Shown here one piece after another: positions 33,634 through 41,310 of a stretch of DNA of 64,000 nt (the stretch's first letter is position 1; every line of letters starts with the position of its first letter). The translations under genes were made by a program, and so were the position numbers. Source of the DNA: Peptoniphilus_A sp001811425 (GTDB lineage: Bacteria; Bacillota; Clostridia; Tissierellales; Peptoniphilaceae). Below the pieces are notes generated by a model. That model made no database searches and had not been told where the DNA came from. It saw only the letters and a list, made by a program, of their open reading frames with translations. The stretch is taken from contig NZ_KV804709.1 in the NCBI RefSeq assembly GCF_001811425.1, forward strand, positions 72,107 through 136,106, given 5' to 3'.

Positions 33634-34956
33634 ATGAAAAATTACAATAGAGAAGAATTACTAAAGACACAAGAATTAATCAACAGGATGGACCCTGTTG
33701 ATATCGCAGAAAAACTAGAAGACCTACCAAAGGAAGAAGTTGCCATTTGGATAAAACTTTTGAACAAGGACCTCTTGGCAGATGCCTTTTCACTTTTGCC
33801 AAGGGACAAAAAAATTGAGATAATGGGTTCTCTTTCCCAAGAAAAAATCATGTCCCTTATGAAGGATTTGGAAGAAGATGAACTTGTAGATACCTTGCAA
33901 GAATTGCCAGCCAACATGGTTAGAAAGCTAATGAATCACTTCATCGAAGAAGAGAGAAGACCAGTCATCAATGAACTTTTGGGCTATCCACAAGAGTCCG
34001 TTGGTTCAATTATGTCCGTTGGCTTTATCTTTGTAAAGAAGACGGCGACTCCAACTGAGGCACTGGAAAAAATAATTCACTCAGAACTTGATGCAGATAG
34101 ACTGGAACAAGTTTGGGTCACAAATGAGTCCCTAGTCCTCATAGGCTATGTGAACCTAGCCGACCTTCTTCGTAACAGAAATAAAAATATTGAAGAATTT
34201 ATGCACCCAATAAATTCCAGCGTCTATGCCACAGATGACCAAGAAGTTGTTGCTAAGCTAGCCTTTAAGTATGACCTATCAGAAATACCTGTAACAGATT
34301 CTGAAGGTAGACTTGTTGGTATAGTTCCTGTAGAATGGGCTATCGACGTAATGCACGAAGAATACGAAGAAGACCTTGCAAATATCCATGGTATTAGCGA
34401 ATCTACACCAGAACACTATTGGGACAAGTCAGTTTTTAGACTTGCAAAAGATAGAACAATGTGGCTAATAATTTGCCTTGTGACGGCAACCTTTACTAGC
34501 TTTATAATAAAAAGATACGAAGCACTTTTAGCATCAAGCGTAGCGCTCGCAGCCTACATTCCCATGCTAATGGACTCAGGCGGAAATGCAGGAACACAAT
34601 CATCTACCACAATAATTCGTGGGATTTACACAGGCGAAGTTGAATTTAAAGAATTTTTTGCAGTAATGTTTAAGGAACTTCGCATTGGGCTTATAGTTGG
34701 GGCAATACTTGTAGTAGTAAATATAGTTAGAATGTCCATCCTTGATACAGTTAATTTTGGAGTGACACTTACAGTTTCTATTACACTGCTAACGACTATA
34801 GTTTTGTCAAAGATGATAGGCGGAATACTTCCACTAATAGCAGAAAAACTAAAAATTGACCCAACAATTATGGCTGGTCCACTTATCACAACTATAGTAG
34901 ATACCCTCGTTCTCTTCGTATATTTCGAAGTGGCAACTATGTTAATAGGTGTTTAA
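33634..34956 (+). CDS. mgtE: magnesium transporter MgtE
   Basis: 440 residues. Mg2+ channel/transporter of the cell membrane. Order: N-terminal superhelical MgtE_N domain (about 15-125), two CBS domains (about 130-255) that sense intracellular Mg2+ and gate the pore, a connecting helix, then five membrane helices (about 280-440). The pore segment contains MLMDSGGNAGTQSSTTIIRG and the C-terminal helices show PLITTIVDTLVLFVYF. Start ATG behind AAGGAGG. Preceded by a folded leader (33489-33610) that may control it; terminator at 35040. Confidence 0.95.
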   Translation: MKNYNREELLKTQELINRMDPVDIAEKLEDLPKEEVAIWIKLLNKDLLADAFSLLPRDKKIEIMGSLSQEKIMSLMKDLEEDELVDTLQELPANMVRKLMNHFIEEERRPVINELLGYPQESVGSIMSVGFIFVKKTATPTEALEKIIHSELDADRLEQVWVTNESLVLIGYVNLADLLRNRNKNIEEFMHPINSSVYATDDQEVVAKLAFKYDLSEIPVTDSEGRLVGIVPVEWAIDVMHEEYEEDLANIHGISESTPEHYWDKSVFRLAKDRTMWLIICLVTATFTSFIIKRYEALLASSVALAAYIPMLMDSGGNAGTQSSTTIIRGIYTGEVEFKEFFAVMFKELRIGLIVGAILVVVNIVRMSILDTVNFGVTLTVSITLLTTIVLSKMIGGILPLIAEKLKIDPTIMAGPLITTIVDTLVLFVYFEVATMLIGV

Positions 34957-35039
34957 AATATTGAAGTCAAAAATTTTTTACTGACTAAAAACTATGGAAT
35001 AAATTATGGTTATAAATTATATAGAAAAAATATTTAAAT

Positions 35040-35067
35040 CGCGGTACTTATGTATCGCGTTTTTTTT
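35040..35067 (+). terminator. terminator of mgtE
   Basis: CGCGGTAC (35040-35047), loop TTAT, GTATCGCG (35052-35059) with one wobble pair, then eight T. Confidence 0.9.
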
Positions 35068-35083
35068 GGTGAAAATAAAAAAA

Positions 35084-35288
35084 AGAGACCCTTACGGATC
35101 TCTAAATTTTAAAATTTTTAGTTGTTATGTACCTATAGCTTCATATCTCTTAAATTAAGCATTTTAACCTTTAGCACTTAGCTACTTCAAATGAGATACT
35201 TTGCTACCTTTCCCTTGCGGGATAAATTAAAACTCTTCATTGGAATCACCTTTTCTTAGTTACCAATTTTGTTTTCTCTAGCTAGCTT
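35084..35288 (-). ncRNA. stand-alone structured RNA of about 200 nt, family unassigned
   Basis: A consensus minus-strand promoter (35295-35323) is followed by ~200 non-coding bases ending in a hairpin (AGAGATCC/GGTCTCT, plus 35084-35103) and eight T. Between them the minus strand folds well. CCC-GCAA-GGG (plus 35212-35221) is a GNRA-capped hairpin. GTAGC-AAA-GTATCTC (plus 35207 down to 35193) pairs with GAGATAT-GAA-GCTAT (plus 35149 down to 35135), two helices around a symmetric purine loop. ATTGG and CCAAT pair near the 5' end. No protein frame with a ribosome site fills it. The next gene in its direction is far away, so it is not an ordinary riboswitch leader. Candidates: raiA-type RNA, a 6S-type RNA, or a new family. 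Confidence 0.7.
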
Positions 35289-35294
35289 AACTAT

Positions 35295-35323
35295 AGTATA
35301 ATGCATGAGTGCATTTTTGTCAA
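35295..35323 (-). promoter_or_regulatory. consensus promoter of the stand-alone RNA
   Basis: Minus-strand TTGACA (plus 35318-35323), a 17-base spacer, TATACT (plus 35295-35300). The spacer contains the palindrome ATGCACTCATGCAT-like sequence. It lies 8 bases past the stop of the upstream minus-strand gene. Confidence 0.85.
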
Positions 35324-35330
35324 TGTTTTC

Positions 35331-36068
35331 CTAAAAATTTTTTATCTTTTTTAAATTTATTTTTTTCTCGTCAATTTTTCCTTCATTGAGGGCATTGTTT
35401 AACTCAATAATTGTTTGATTTGCAGAGTTTAGAGAGCCAATCTTTATTATATAGTTCTTTGATTCCTCTCTACCCTTAATCATAATTTCTTCGTCCTTGG
35501 ACTTGGAAATAGATTTCATGTTTTCATAGGGGAAGTAATAGTTGCCAATTACTAGTCCCTTGTCGTAGGATCCTACAAGTGTTCCTAGCCTGTCTTTTCC
35601 ATCTCTAAAGGATGATCTCTTAGAAATTTCGTATATATCTGTTTCTTTTTCTTCTTTTTTAGGGAATTTTCCATTTTGCATGTTGTATAGGAATAGTAAA
35701 AATAGTCCTATTAAAAAAAATGGATTTGCCAAAGCATTTATTATTTCCACATTTCTTAGATATATTTGTTGCAAGAAATATATATTTACAAAAATTAAAA
35801 ATCCTATGTAGACGATAATATTTATATAATAAGTCCTCTTTCTTATTTTTAAGCCGGGAAGTTTTAAGATTTTATTGAATTTTGTAGAAAAATCCACTGC
35901 AGTCATTATAAATAGGTAGTTAATTATTGCCCAAAGTATGGAATACATTATACTTGCTTGTCCCAATTGTGACTTCATTCCTGATAAGTGAAAGCCAAAG
36001 GGTATTAGGATGGAAACAGCGAGAATTATGTTTTGTAATTTTTTATTCAATTTTTGCTCCTTTCTCAT
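35331..36068 (-). CDS. membrane protein of unknown function with C-terminal PH-like region
   Basis: 245 residues. Four predicted membrane helices (about 12-32, 40-60, 78-100, 112-130) followed by a soluble domain of about 110 residues with alternating strands (GLVIGNYYFPYENMKSI, IMIKGREESKNYIIKI, TIIELNNAL), which resembles bacterial PH-like domains attached to membrane proteins (YcxB/DUF5673 style). This is a pattern impression and not a family match. Starts 23 bases after the glucosaminidase gene, so it may be the last gene of the folate operon transcript. Confidence 0.6.
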   Translation of the reverse strand: MRKEQKLNKKLQNIILAVSILIPFGFHLSGMKSQLGQASIMYSILWAIINYLFIMTAVDFSTKFNKILKLPGLKIRKRTYYINIIVYIGFLIFVNIYFLQQIYLRNVEIINALANPFFLIGLFLLFLYNMQNGKFPKKEEKETDIYEISKRSSFRDGKDRLGTLVGSYDKGLVIGNYYFPYENMKSISKSKDEEIMIKGREESKNYIIKIGSLNSANQTIIELNNALNEGKIDEKKINLKKIKNF

Positions 36069-36091
36069 TAAAATAATCCCTCCTGGGATTA

Positions 36092-36661
36092 TTATTCGTC
36101 ATATTTATTTAAGCCATATTTTTCTATTACAGATATTATTTTGTTGGCATAGTTGGGGTCTGTTGCATAGCCGCCTTCTTGAATATACTTTGCTGCATCC
36201 CTGTAGTCCTTGGCAGTTTTTACTTTTGCATACCTCTTTGCAGTGGAAAGAAGTTTGGCGTAGTGGTTAAAGGACTCACTCTTTGAAGAATATTTTTTAA
36301 AAGACTCCATGTACCTTCCACTTTGCCCTTCCACATATTCTTCTGTCTCGAAGACTATACCGTCGCCCTTTTTCACTGCCTTTATGCCAAAATAGTTGTT
36401 GTAGTCTCGTGAAAGCTCAGACCTTCCCCAGTTGCTTTCAAGAATTGATTGTGCAATCATTACTGAAGGGAAGAGATCATTTCTCTTGGCAACTCTAACT
36501 GCCAATTTTGCACTATCTTCAATATAATTTTCTCTGTAATTTTCTTCTTCTAATCTTTTTCTTTCTTGCGACCTATTTATGAAAAAGCTCATTACAAAAA
36601 TAATGGCAAGAAAGCTTAGGATGATTACAAGACAGCCGCAGCCAATTTTTTTAATTTTCAT
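36092..36661 (-). CDS. membrane-anchored N-acetylglucosaminidase (LytG-like)
   Basis: 189 residues. One N-terminal membrane helix (about 8-28) then a glucosaminidase domain (PF01832 type) with the catalytic-glutamate motif AQSILESNWGRS and the following YNNYFGIKA; the substrate-cleft sequence SFKKYSSKSESFNHYAKLL is also typical. Should cleave peptidoglycan glycan strands outside the membrane. Its start overlaps the end of folBK by 11 bases, so it is translationally coupled to the folate genes although unrelated in function. Confidence 0.88.
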   Translation of the reverse strand: MKIKKIGCGCLVIILSFLAIIFVMSFFINRSQERKRLEEENYRENYIEDSAKLAVRVAKRNDLFPSVMIAQSILESNWGRSELSRDYNNYFGIKAVKKGDGIVFETEEYVEGQSGRYMESFKKYSSKSESFNHYAKLLSTAKRYAKVKTAKDYRDAAKYIQEGGYATDPNYANKIISVIEKYGLNKYDE

Positions 36662-37469
36662 TTTTCACTTCTTCATAAAGTTTGCTTATTTTTTTGTTTA
36701 AAATTGGGTGAAAATAATTTGGAATTAGTTCATTTAGTGATTCCAAAACAAATTCACGGTCTGCAATATAGGGATGAGGCACTACTAATTCGTCAGTAAA
36801 GATAATTTCTCTATCGATAAATAAAATATCTAAGTCAATTGTCCTTTCGCCCCATTTTTCGTGTCTAACTCTACCTAAATCAAGTTCTATCTTTTGCAAA
36901 ATGTGAAGTAGGTCAAGTGGGTCTTCGAAAGAAGATACTTTTACAACTGTGTTTAAAAAGTCGCCTTGGTCAGTTTTGCCCCAAGCCTTAGTCTCTATAA
37001 TACTTGCCTTTTCTAGAATCTTTAAGCCTTCCTCTTCCATCATTTCAAGGGCGCTTTTTATATATCCTTCTCTATCGCCAAGGTTTGTGCCAATGCCTAT
37101 ATAATAATTTCTTCTCTTTTTCTTGCAGCTAACTGATGCTGTGTCTAGGGGCAAATTTATTGGTGCCCAAGGTTTTTTTATAGTGACTTCAACTGTCTCT
37201 GCAATTTCATAAGTGTCAAAAATAAATTTTGTAAGCTTGTAGGCAAGAGTCTCGATTAAGTCTTCAGTTTCATTGGCAAATAGGTCGTAAAGCTGGTGGG
37301 ATAATTTTCCATAATCTATGGATTCATCCAAATTTTTTTCTATTGCACATTTTCTAAAGCTCAGTCCAATTTCTGCACTTATTAAAAATTTTTGTCCAAG
37401 TTTTTTTTCTTCTCCAAAAAGTCCATGATTTGCATAAACTTCAAGGTCTTTTATCTTGATAAAATCCAT
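36651..37469 (-). CDS. folBK: fused dihydroneopterin aldolase - HPPK (FolB-FolK)
   Basis: 272 residues carrying two consecutive steps of folate synthesis. Residues 1-120 are FolB (IKDLEVYANHGLFGEEK, DYGKLSHQLYDL, VEVTIKKPWAP), which cleaves dihydroneopterin to 6-hydroxymethyl-dihydropterin. Residues about 122-272 are FolK (YIGIGTNLGDREGYI, KWGERTIDLDILFID with the two metal-binding Asp, VVPHPYIADREFVL), which pyrophosphorylates it. The fusion is known in Firmicutes. It lies 10 bases after the HD-domain gene. folP and folC are not in the window. Confidence 0.94.
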   Translation of the reverse strand: MDFIKIKDLEVYANHGLFGEEKKLGQKFLISAEIGLSFRKCAIEKNLDESIDYGKLSHQLYDLFANETEDLIETLAYKLTKFIFDTYEIAETVEVTIKKPWAPINLPLDTASVSCKKKRRNYYIGIGTNLGDREGYIKSALEMMEEEGLKILEKASIIETKAWGKTDQGDFLNTVVKVSSFEDPLDLLHILQKIELDLGRVRHEKWGERTIDLDILFIDREIIFTDELVVPHPYIADREFVLESLNELIPNYFHPILNKKISKLYEEVKNEN

Positions 37470-37479
37470 AATTCTCCCA

Positions 37480-37959
37480 TCAATATTTTATTTCGTGATT
37501 TTTCTTTTCATAGGACCAATTGCATTCATCATAGGCAGGGCACCTAAAGCAAGGTCTTGACAGCTTGTCTGCCCTATAAAAAATATTAAAAAATTCGTCT
37601 TCTGCAGCATCCTTAGTCCTGTGATAAGAAATGCAGCTTAAAATTCTATTTTTTTCTTCAAGAGAAAAATCTGTAATTTCTAAAATTTCTCTTGCTATAT
37701 CCACTGATCCTATGGCATGGTTTATGCCTTCCTTTATCTCTAGAACTCGTCCCAAATCGTGAAGGAGGGCAGTGGCATAAATCATGTCCTTATCTACATC
37801 CACATCTTCTTCTAATTTTAATATATAGCAAATTCTAGCCACAGATATAAAATGTTCATAATTGTGCCTGCAAAAAAATCTGTCTCTTTCAAGGTATTCT
37901 AATTCATTTAAATAGTCCCTGTAAATTTTACTTAAAACTATTTTGTTTGTATTTTTCAC
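37480..37959 (-). CDS. HD-domain hydrolase in the folate operon
   Basis: 159 residues. HD superfamily with metal-binding residues H36, H67-D68 (LLHDLGR), H81, H113 and D131 (RADKLSR). After the HD core comes a cysteine motif, C137-x2-C140-x5-C146 (CFRCPAYDEC), which could bind a metal or an Fe-S unit. It overlaps folE by 4 bases (ATGA) and precedes folBK by 10, so it sits exactly between steps 1 and 3 of pterin synthesis, where a dihydroneopterin triphosphate phosphohydrolase is expected and no Nudix gene is present. That role is inferred from position only; a generic nucleotide phosphohydrolase is equally possible. Confidence 0.8.
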   Translation of the reverse strand: MKNTNKIVLSKIYRDYLNELEYLERDRFFCRHNYEHFISVARICYILKLEEDVDVDKDMIYATALLHDLGRVLEIKEGINHAIGSVDIAREILEITDFSLEEKNRILSCISYHRTKDAAEDEFFNIFYRADKLSRPCFRCPAYDECNWSYEKKNHEIKY

Positions 37960-38513
37960 TTGAATTCAATTAACCTAAAAGCTTCTTGCTTTTGTTTTTC
38001 ATCAGTTTCTAAAACTCCTCTGGCTACAGCTGTGACAGTCTTTGAGCCAGGTTTTTTAACTCCTCTCATGTTCATACACATGTGCTCAGCTTCAATTACA
38101 ACTAAAACTCCCTTTGGCTCAAGATATTTCATCATGGCATCTGCAACTTCAATGCTAAGTCTCTCTTGAAGTTGTGGTTTTTTTGCATAAGTTTCTACAG
38201 TTCTTGCAAGTTTAGAAAGTCCTGCAACCTTTTGGTCTGGAATATAGGCGATGTGTGCCTTGCCATAAAAGGGAAGGAAGTGATGTTCGCACATTGAGTA
38301 AAAGTTTATGTCCTTTACTACAACTATATTGTCTTCAGTGATTTCAAAAGTTTTTGAAAGATGTTCTTCAGCAGTCTTGCCAATTCCAGCAAAGACTTCT
38401 TCATACATCCTTGCAACTCTTGCTGGAGTTTCAACTAGACCTTCTCTAGTTTTGTCTTCTCCAATTGCTTCGATTATCATTTCTACAGCTTTTTCAATTT
38501 TTTCTTTATCCAT
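37956..38513 (-). CDS. folE: GTP cyclohydrolase I
   Basis: 185 residues. Converts GTP to 7,8-dihydroneopterin triphosphate, the first step of folate synthesis. Zinc and catalytic motifs are intact: NFYSMCEHHFLPFYG (Cys and two His), GLSKLARTVETYAKKPQLQERL, EAEHMCMNMRGVKKPG with the second conserved Cys. Type IA length. First gene of the folE-HD-folBK-glucosaminidase transcript; ribosome site AGGAGA and a minus-strand TATAAT at 38560. Confidence 0.96.
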   Translation of the reverse strand: MDKEKIEKAVEMIIEAIGEDKTREGLVETPARVARMYEEVFAGIGKTAEEHLSKTFEITEDNIVVVKDINFYSMCEHHFLPFYGKAHIAYIPDQKVAGLSKLARTVETYAKKPQLQERLSIEVADAMMKYLEPKGVLVVIEAEHMCMNMRGVKKPGSKTVTAVARGVLETDEKQKQEAFRLIEFK

Positions 38514-38559
38514 TATAATCTCCTCATGGGTTCCTTTTATTTATAAATTTATAAATTTT

Positions 38560-38565
38560 ATTATA
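38560..38565 (-). promoter_or_regulatory. -10 element of the folate operon
   Basis: Minus-strand TATAAT (plus 38560-38565), 47 bases before the folE start; no good -35 is visible. Confidence 0.45.
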
Positions 38566-38645
38566 ACACATTGGTCTTAACATTTATATTAAATACCCAC
38601 AAATTAGCGATTGTAATAATTTAATCAGGTTAATATTATCATTAA

Positions 38646-38674
38646 TTTACAATTTATTTATAATTTGATACAAT
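38646..38674 (+). promoter_or_regulatory. promoter of the D,D-carboxypeptidase gene
   Basis: TTTACA (38646-38651), a 17-base spacer, TACAAT (38669-38674), then GAGGTG and ATG 38692. Confidence 0.7.
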
Positions 38675-38691
38675 ATTTGCCGAGGTGTAAG

Positions 38692-40026
38692 ATGAAGAAA
38701 TTACTTCTATACTTATCTGCTGCCCTAATCTTTCTCTCAGCTCCCCTAAATGTAGTTGCTGTAGATGGTGTGGCAGTAGAAAATGCAAATACAAATGTAA
38801 CAGCTCAAGAAGTTGATCCAAATACAATTAGAAATCAAAACTTTTTAGTGCCAACTAAAGAGGGTGTGCAAAAGGCAAACCAATATGAGGCAGACAAAAT
38901 TAAAAAATTGGAAGAAGTTCCCTTGGAGGGACTTACTAAGTCCTATCTCTTGGGAGATTATAAGTCTGGCGAAATTATAGACGGCTACAACTTAGATGAA
39001 GTTCGTGCAATGGCATCCACTTCTAAACTCGTTTCCATCTTTGTAGTCTTAGATAAAATTGAAGAGGGAAAAATCTCACTAAATGATGAGGTGGAAATAG
39101 ACCACGAAGTTGCATCCCTAATGGGCTCTTCCTTTAAACTAAAGGAAGGGGACAAGGTTAGCGTCGAAAAACTAATAAAGGCATCAATGGTTGTCTCAGG
39201 TAACGATGCAATAACAGCCCTTGCAAAATATATTGGCGGCTCAACAGAAGGCTTTGTCAAGATGATGAACGACAAGTGCGAAGAACTTGGACTAAAAAAT
39301 GCCCTCATGATAAATCCAACTGGACTCACTAATTATGAAATTATCGAATACAACAAGATGACTACCAGAGAAATGTTTAAGCTTGCAAGAGAACTTTTGA
39401 AGGTCCATCCTGAAATTTTAAAGTACACAAGTATTGAAAAAATAGAAGAGCCTGACAGAAATTTTATTGAGTACAACACAAACCCTGTCCTTGGCATTGT
39501 GCCTGAAGTGGACGGTCTAAAAACTGGCTACACAAATGCAGCAGGCAGGTGTGTAATTTTGACAGGTCTTGAAAAGGGCGTTGAAGACAAATCAAAGGAC
39601 ATGAGGTTAATTTGTATAACAACTGGTTCAAATTCCGATTTCGAAAGATTTGTGGCTTGCAAGAGACTAATCACAAGTGGCTTTGAAGGCTACGGCTATA
39701 ATGCAGTGGGCGACACAAGTAAAGAAGTGAGGACCATTGAAGTCCTTAACTCTCAAGATGAAAACATACCAGTCTATCAAAAGGAAGTGGGATATGTTCT
39801 CTCAAAGTCTGACGAAAAATTAAAAGAAATTGTAAAGATTGACGAGGACTTAAAGGCTCCCCTAGAAGCAGGCACAAGCGTTGGGAAAATTTCTTTTTAT
39901 AAAGATGACGACTTAATTTATGAAAGTGATTTAATAATTAAGGACAAAGTCTATGAGAGAGGATTTCTCAACAAATTTAAAAGAGTCTTCGAAGAAATTT
40001 TTGTCAACATGGAAAAAGCAGCATAA
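38692..40026 (+). CDS. D-alanyl-D-alanine carboxypeptidase (PBP5/DacA type)
   Basis: 444 residues. Removes the terminal D-Ala from peptidoglycan side chains outside the membrane. Signal peptide MKKLLLYLSAALIFLSAPLNVVA. The three active-site motifs are present: STSK (SxxK), SGN in VVSGNDAI, and KTG in DGLKTGYTNAAGRC. Peptidase S11 core to about residue 330, then a PBP5-type C-terminal beta domain and a terminal amphipathic segment (RGFLNKFKRVFEEIFVNM) likely to bind the membrane. A TTG at 38665 opens the frame earlier but lies inside the promoter; ATG 38692 is behind GAGGTG. Confidence 0.93.
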   Translation: MKKLLLYLSAALIFLSAPLNVVAVDGVAVENANTNVTAQEVDPNTIRNQNFLVPTKEGVQKANQYEADKIKKLEEVPLEGLTKSYLLGDYKSGEIIDGYNLDEVRAMASTSKLVSIFVVLDKIEEGKISLNDEVEIDHEVASLMGSSFKLKEGDKVSVEKLIKASMVVSGNDAITALAKYIGGSTEGFVKMMNDKCEELGLKNALMINPTGLTNYEIIEYNKMTTREMFKLARELLKVHPEILKYTSIEKIEEPDRNFIEYNTNPVLGIVPEVDGLKTGYTNAAGRCVILTGLEKGVEDKSKDMRLICITTGSNSDFERFVACKRLITSGFEGYGYNAVGDTSKEVRTIEVLNSQDENIPVYQKEVGYVLSKSDEKLKEIVKIDEDLKAPLEAGTSVGKISFYKDDDLIYESDLIIKDKVYERGFLNKFKRVFEEIFVNMEKAA

Positions 40027-40080
40027 ATTTTAGGTTTAATTTTAAACTTAGGATAAATTTAAAAAAGTTAATAAAAAATA

Positions 40081-40117
40081 GAAGTGTCACAAATAATTGA
40101 CACTTCTTAAAATTTTT
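40081..40117 (+). terminator. terminator of the D,D-carboxypeptidase gene
   Basis: GAAGTGTCA (40081-40089) and TGACACTTC (40098-40106), perfect 9-bp stem, then TTAAAATTTTTT. Confidence 0.9.
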
Positions 40118-40135
40118 TATACAATTATTTTATAG

Positions 40136-40212
40136 GTCTACGTAGCTCAGTAGGATAGAGCACACGCCTCCTAAGCGTGGGGCCGGAGGTTCGACTCCTC
40201 TCGTGGACGCCA
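40136..40212 (+). tRNA. tRNA-Arg (anticodon CCT)
   Basis: 77 nt cloverleaf: acceptor GTCTACG with CGTGGAC (one GU), D-stem GCTC/GAGC, anticodon stem CACGC/GCGTG with loop CTCCTAA (anticodon CCT, reads AGG), T-arm GGAGG-TTCGACT-CCTCT, discriminator G, encoded CCA. Followed directly by a terminator. Confidence 0.96.
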
Positions 40213-40213
40213 C

Positions 40214-40249
40214 AAATCACTTGCCAAGGGCAGGTGATTTTTTTTTCAC
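40214..40249 (+). terminator. terminator of tRNA-Arg
   Basis: AAATCACTTGCC (40214-40225), loop AAG, GGCAGGTGATTT (40229-40240) with one wobble pair, then a T-run. Confidence 0.9.
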
Positions 40250-40312
40250 AAATTTTTTTATTTCATAAAATTTTTTATTTCATAAATTTTTTTATTTTGC
40301 GAAAATTTTTCT
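40250..40312 (+). repeat. short A/T-rich tandem repeat
   Basis: About three and a half copies of an 18-20-bp unit (TTTTTTTATTTCATAAA). Lies between the tRNA terminator and the converging minus-strand gene; low complexity, function not evident. Confidence 0.5.
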
Positions 40313-40630
40313 TTAATCCTTATAAAGCTCCATTACATTTATTACTGGCACTTCATAGGGATGATTTTCTCTTATTATTTTCATGACTTCATCTAAATCT
40401 TTTTTTCTTATCCTAAACTCGACCTTATTTTCCAGGACATCTTCCACTTTTCCAAGACTACCTATGTAGGGGTTTGCTCCTTCTATGGGTCTAAAGTGAC
40501 CTGTTACAGGTGTTTCGGCATAGCAAAAGTCATAATTTTCTTCTTTTAAAAATCCGCCTTCATTTACTTTTTCCATTAATTTTTTTGTATTTTCTCTCGG
40601 TATAAATACTTCTATTTTTAAAAATTCCAT
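40313..40630 (-). CDS. small CutA/PII-like protein resembling the inserted domain of YqfO/Nif3
   Basis: 105 residues. The pattern FLKIEVFIPRENTKKLMEKVNE ... YDFCYAETPVTGHFRPIEGANPYIGSLGKVE ... VEFRIRKKDLDEVMKIIRENHPYEVPVINVMEL is that of the small domain inserted in YqfO-type Nif3 proteins, here alone; stand-alone copies are common in Firmicutes and other bacteria. It should form CutA-like trimers; its biochemical role is unknown. Good ribosome site (GGGGAGG) before ATG 40630. Monocistronic. Confidence 0.8.
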   Translation of the reverse strand: MEFLKIEVFIPRENTKKLMEKVNEGGFLKEENYDFCYAETPVTGHFRPIEGANPYIGSLGKVEDVLENKVEFRIRKKDLDEVMKIIRENHPYEVPVINVMELYKD

Positions 40631-40719
40631 GATAAACCTCCCCTCTCTATATACCCAAACTTATTAAAATTTGTTTAAAGACATGGTATCTGGTTATAAA
40701 TTAGTTAGGAGGGAAGATT

Positions 40720-41052
40720 ATGATAAAACTTTTAATTAAAGTCCTAGTTAGTGGAATAGCAGTACTTATAACTTCTGCCTTATCACCAGGCATTCAAACA
40801 GATGGATATTCAACTGCAATTATGGCAGGTATTGTAATAGGAATTTTAGACTGGGCTATTAATAAATTCACAGGCATTGACGCATCAGCTTTTGGCAGAG
40901 GCGCCGTTGGATTTGTTGTTGCCGCTATAATTTTATTCATTACAGGCAAAATTGTAGACGGATTTACAGTATCAGTTCTTGGTGCTATTATCGGTGCTCT
41001 TATTCTTGGTATTGTAGATACTTTCTTACCAGTTGATAAAAAAACTATGTAA
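40720..41052 (+). CDS. YvlD/PF04020-type small membrane protein
   Basis: 110 residues, four hydrophobic segments (about 5-18, 30-45, 62-78, 84-102). MIKLLIKVLVSGIAVLI, SPGIQTDGYSTAIMAGIVIGILDWAIN and VSVLGAIIGALILGIVDTFL fit the family historically named phage holin 4, which in Firmicutes (YvlD) is a chromosomal envelope-stress membrane protein; nothing phage-like is nearby. Ribosome site AGGAGGG. Own terminator at 41063. Confidence 0.8.
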   Translation: MIKLLIKVLVSGIAVLITSALSPGIQTDGYSTAIMAGIVIGILDWAINKFTGIDASAFGRGAVGFVVAAIILFITGKIVDGFTVSVLGAIIGALILGIVDTFLPVDKKTM

Positions 41053-41062
41053 TATAATTTTT

Positions 41063-41092
41063 AAGGCTCGATATAATCTCGAGCCTTTTTTT
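41063..41092 (+). terminator. terminator of the YvlD-like gene
   Basis: AAGGCTCGA (41063-41071), loop of 7, TCGAGCCTT (41079-41087), then a T-run. Confidence 0.9.
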
Positions 41093-41179
41093 GTGGATAA
41101 GTGAGAAATTTTTAGGTTTTTTATAAAATTTTTAAGATTTTTACAAAAAGTTATCCACAATTTTTTGTTTTTATCTACA
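41092..41179. other. cluster of DnaA-box sequences away from oriC
   Basis: TGTGGATAA (41092-41100) and TTATCCACA (41151-41159) are perfect DnaA boxes in opposite orientation, and TTATCTACA (41171-41179) differs at one base. The third box and its flank (TTTTGTTTTTATCTACAT) match the box at 51907 in oriC almost exactly. The cluster lies in a non-coding, very A/T-rich gap at the outer end of the dnaA-gyrA-sigma gene block. Confidence 0.65.
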
Positions 41180-41310
41180 TTTGTTAGTAATTGCTTGCCT
41201 TTAGCTTTAAATTCTATATTAAATTCAAATCTATTTGAAAAGTTTTTTTTAATTATAAAAGAAAGACCTATTATTACTTGAAGTTTAATCAAGCTAATAG
41301 GTCTTTAAAA

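Noticed and set aside
40720..41052. Phage holin label for the small membrane protein
   Set aside because: The family name is historical; no phage genes surround it and the sequence fits chromosomal YvlD proteins.
41026..41292. 88-codon minus-strand frame across the DnaA-box region
   Set aside because: Lys/Asn/Ile-rich low-complexity product, overlaps the YvlD-like gene and its terminator, no ribosome site.
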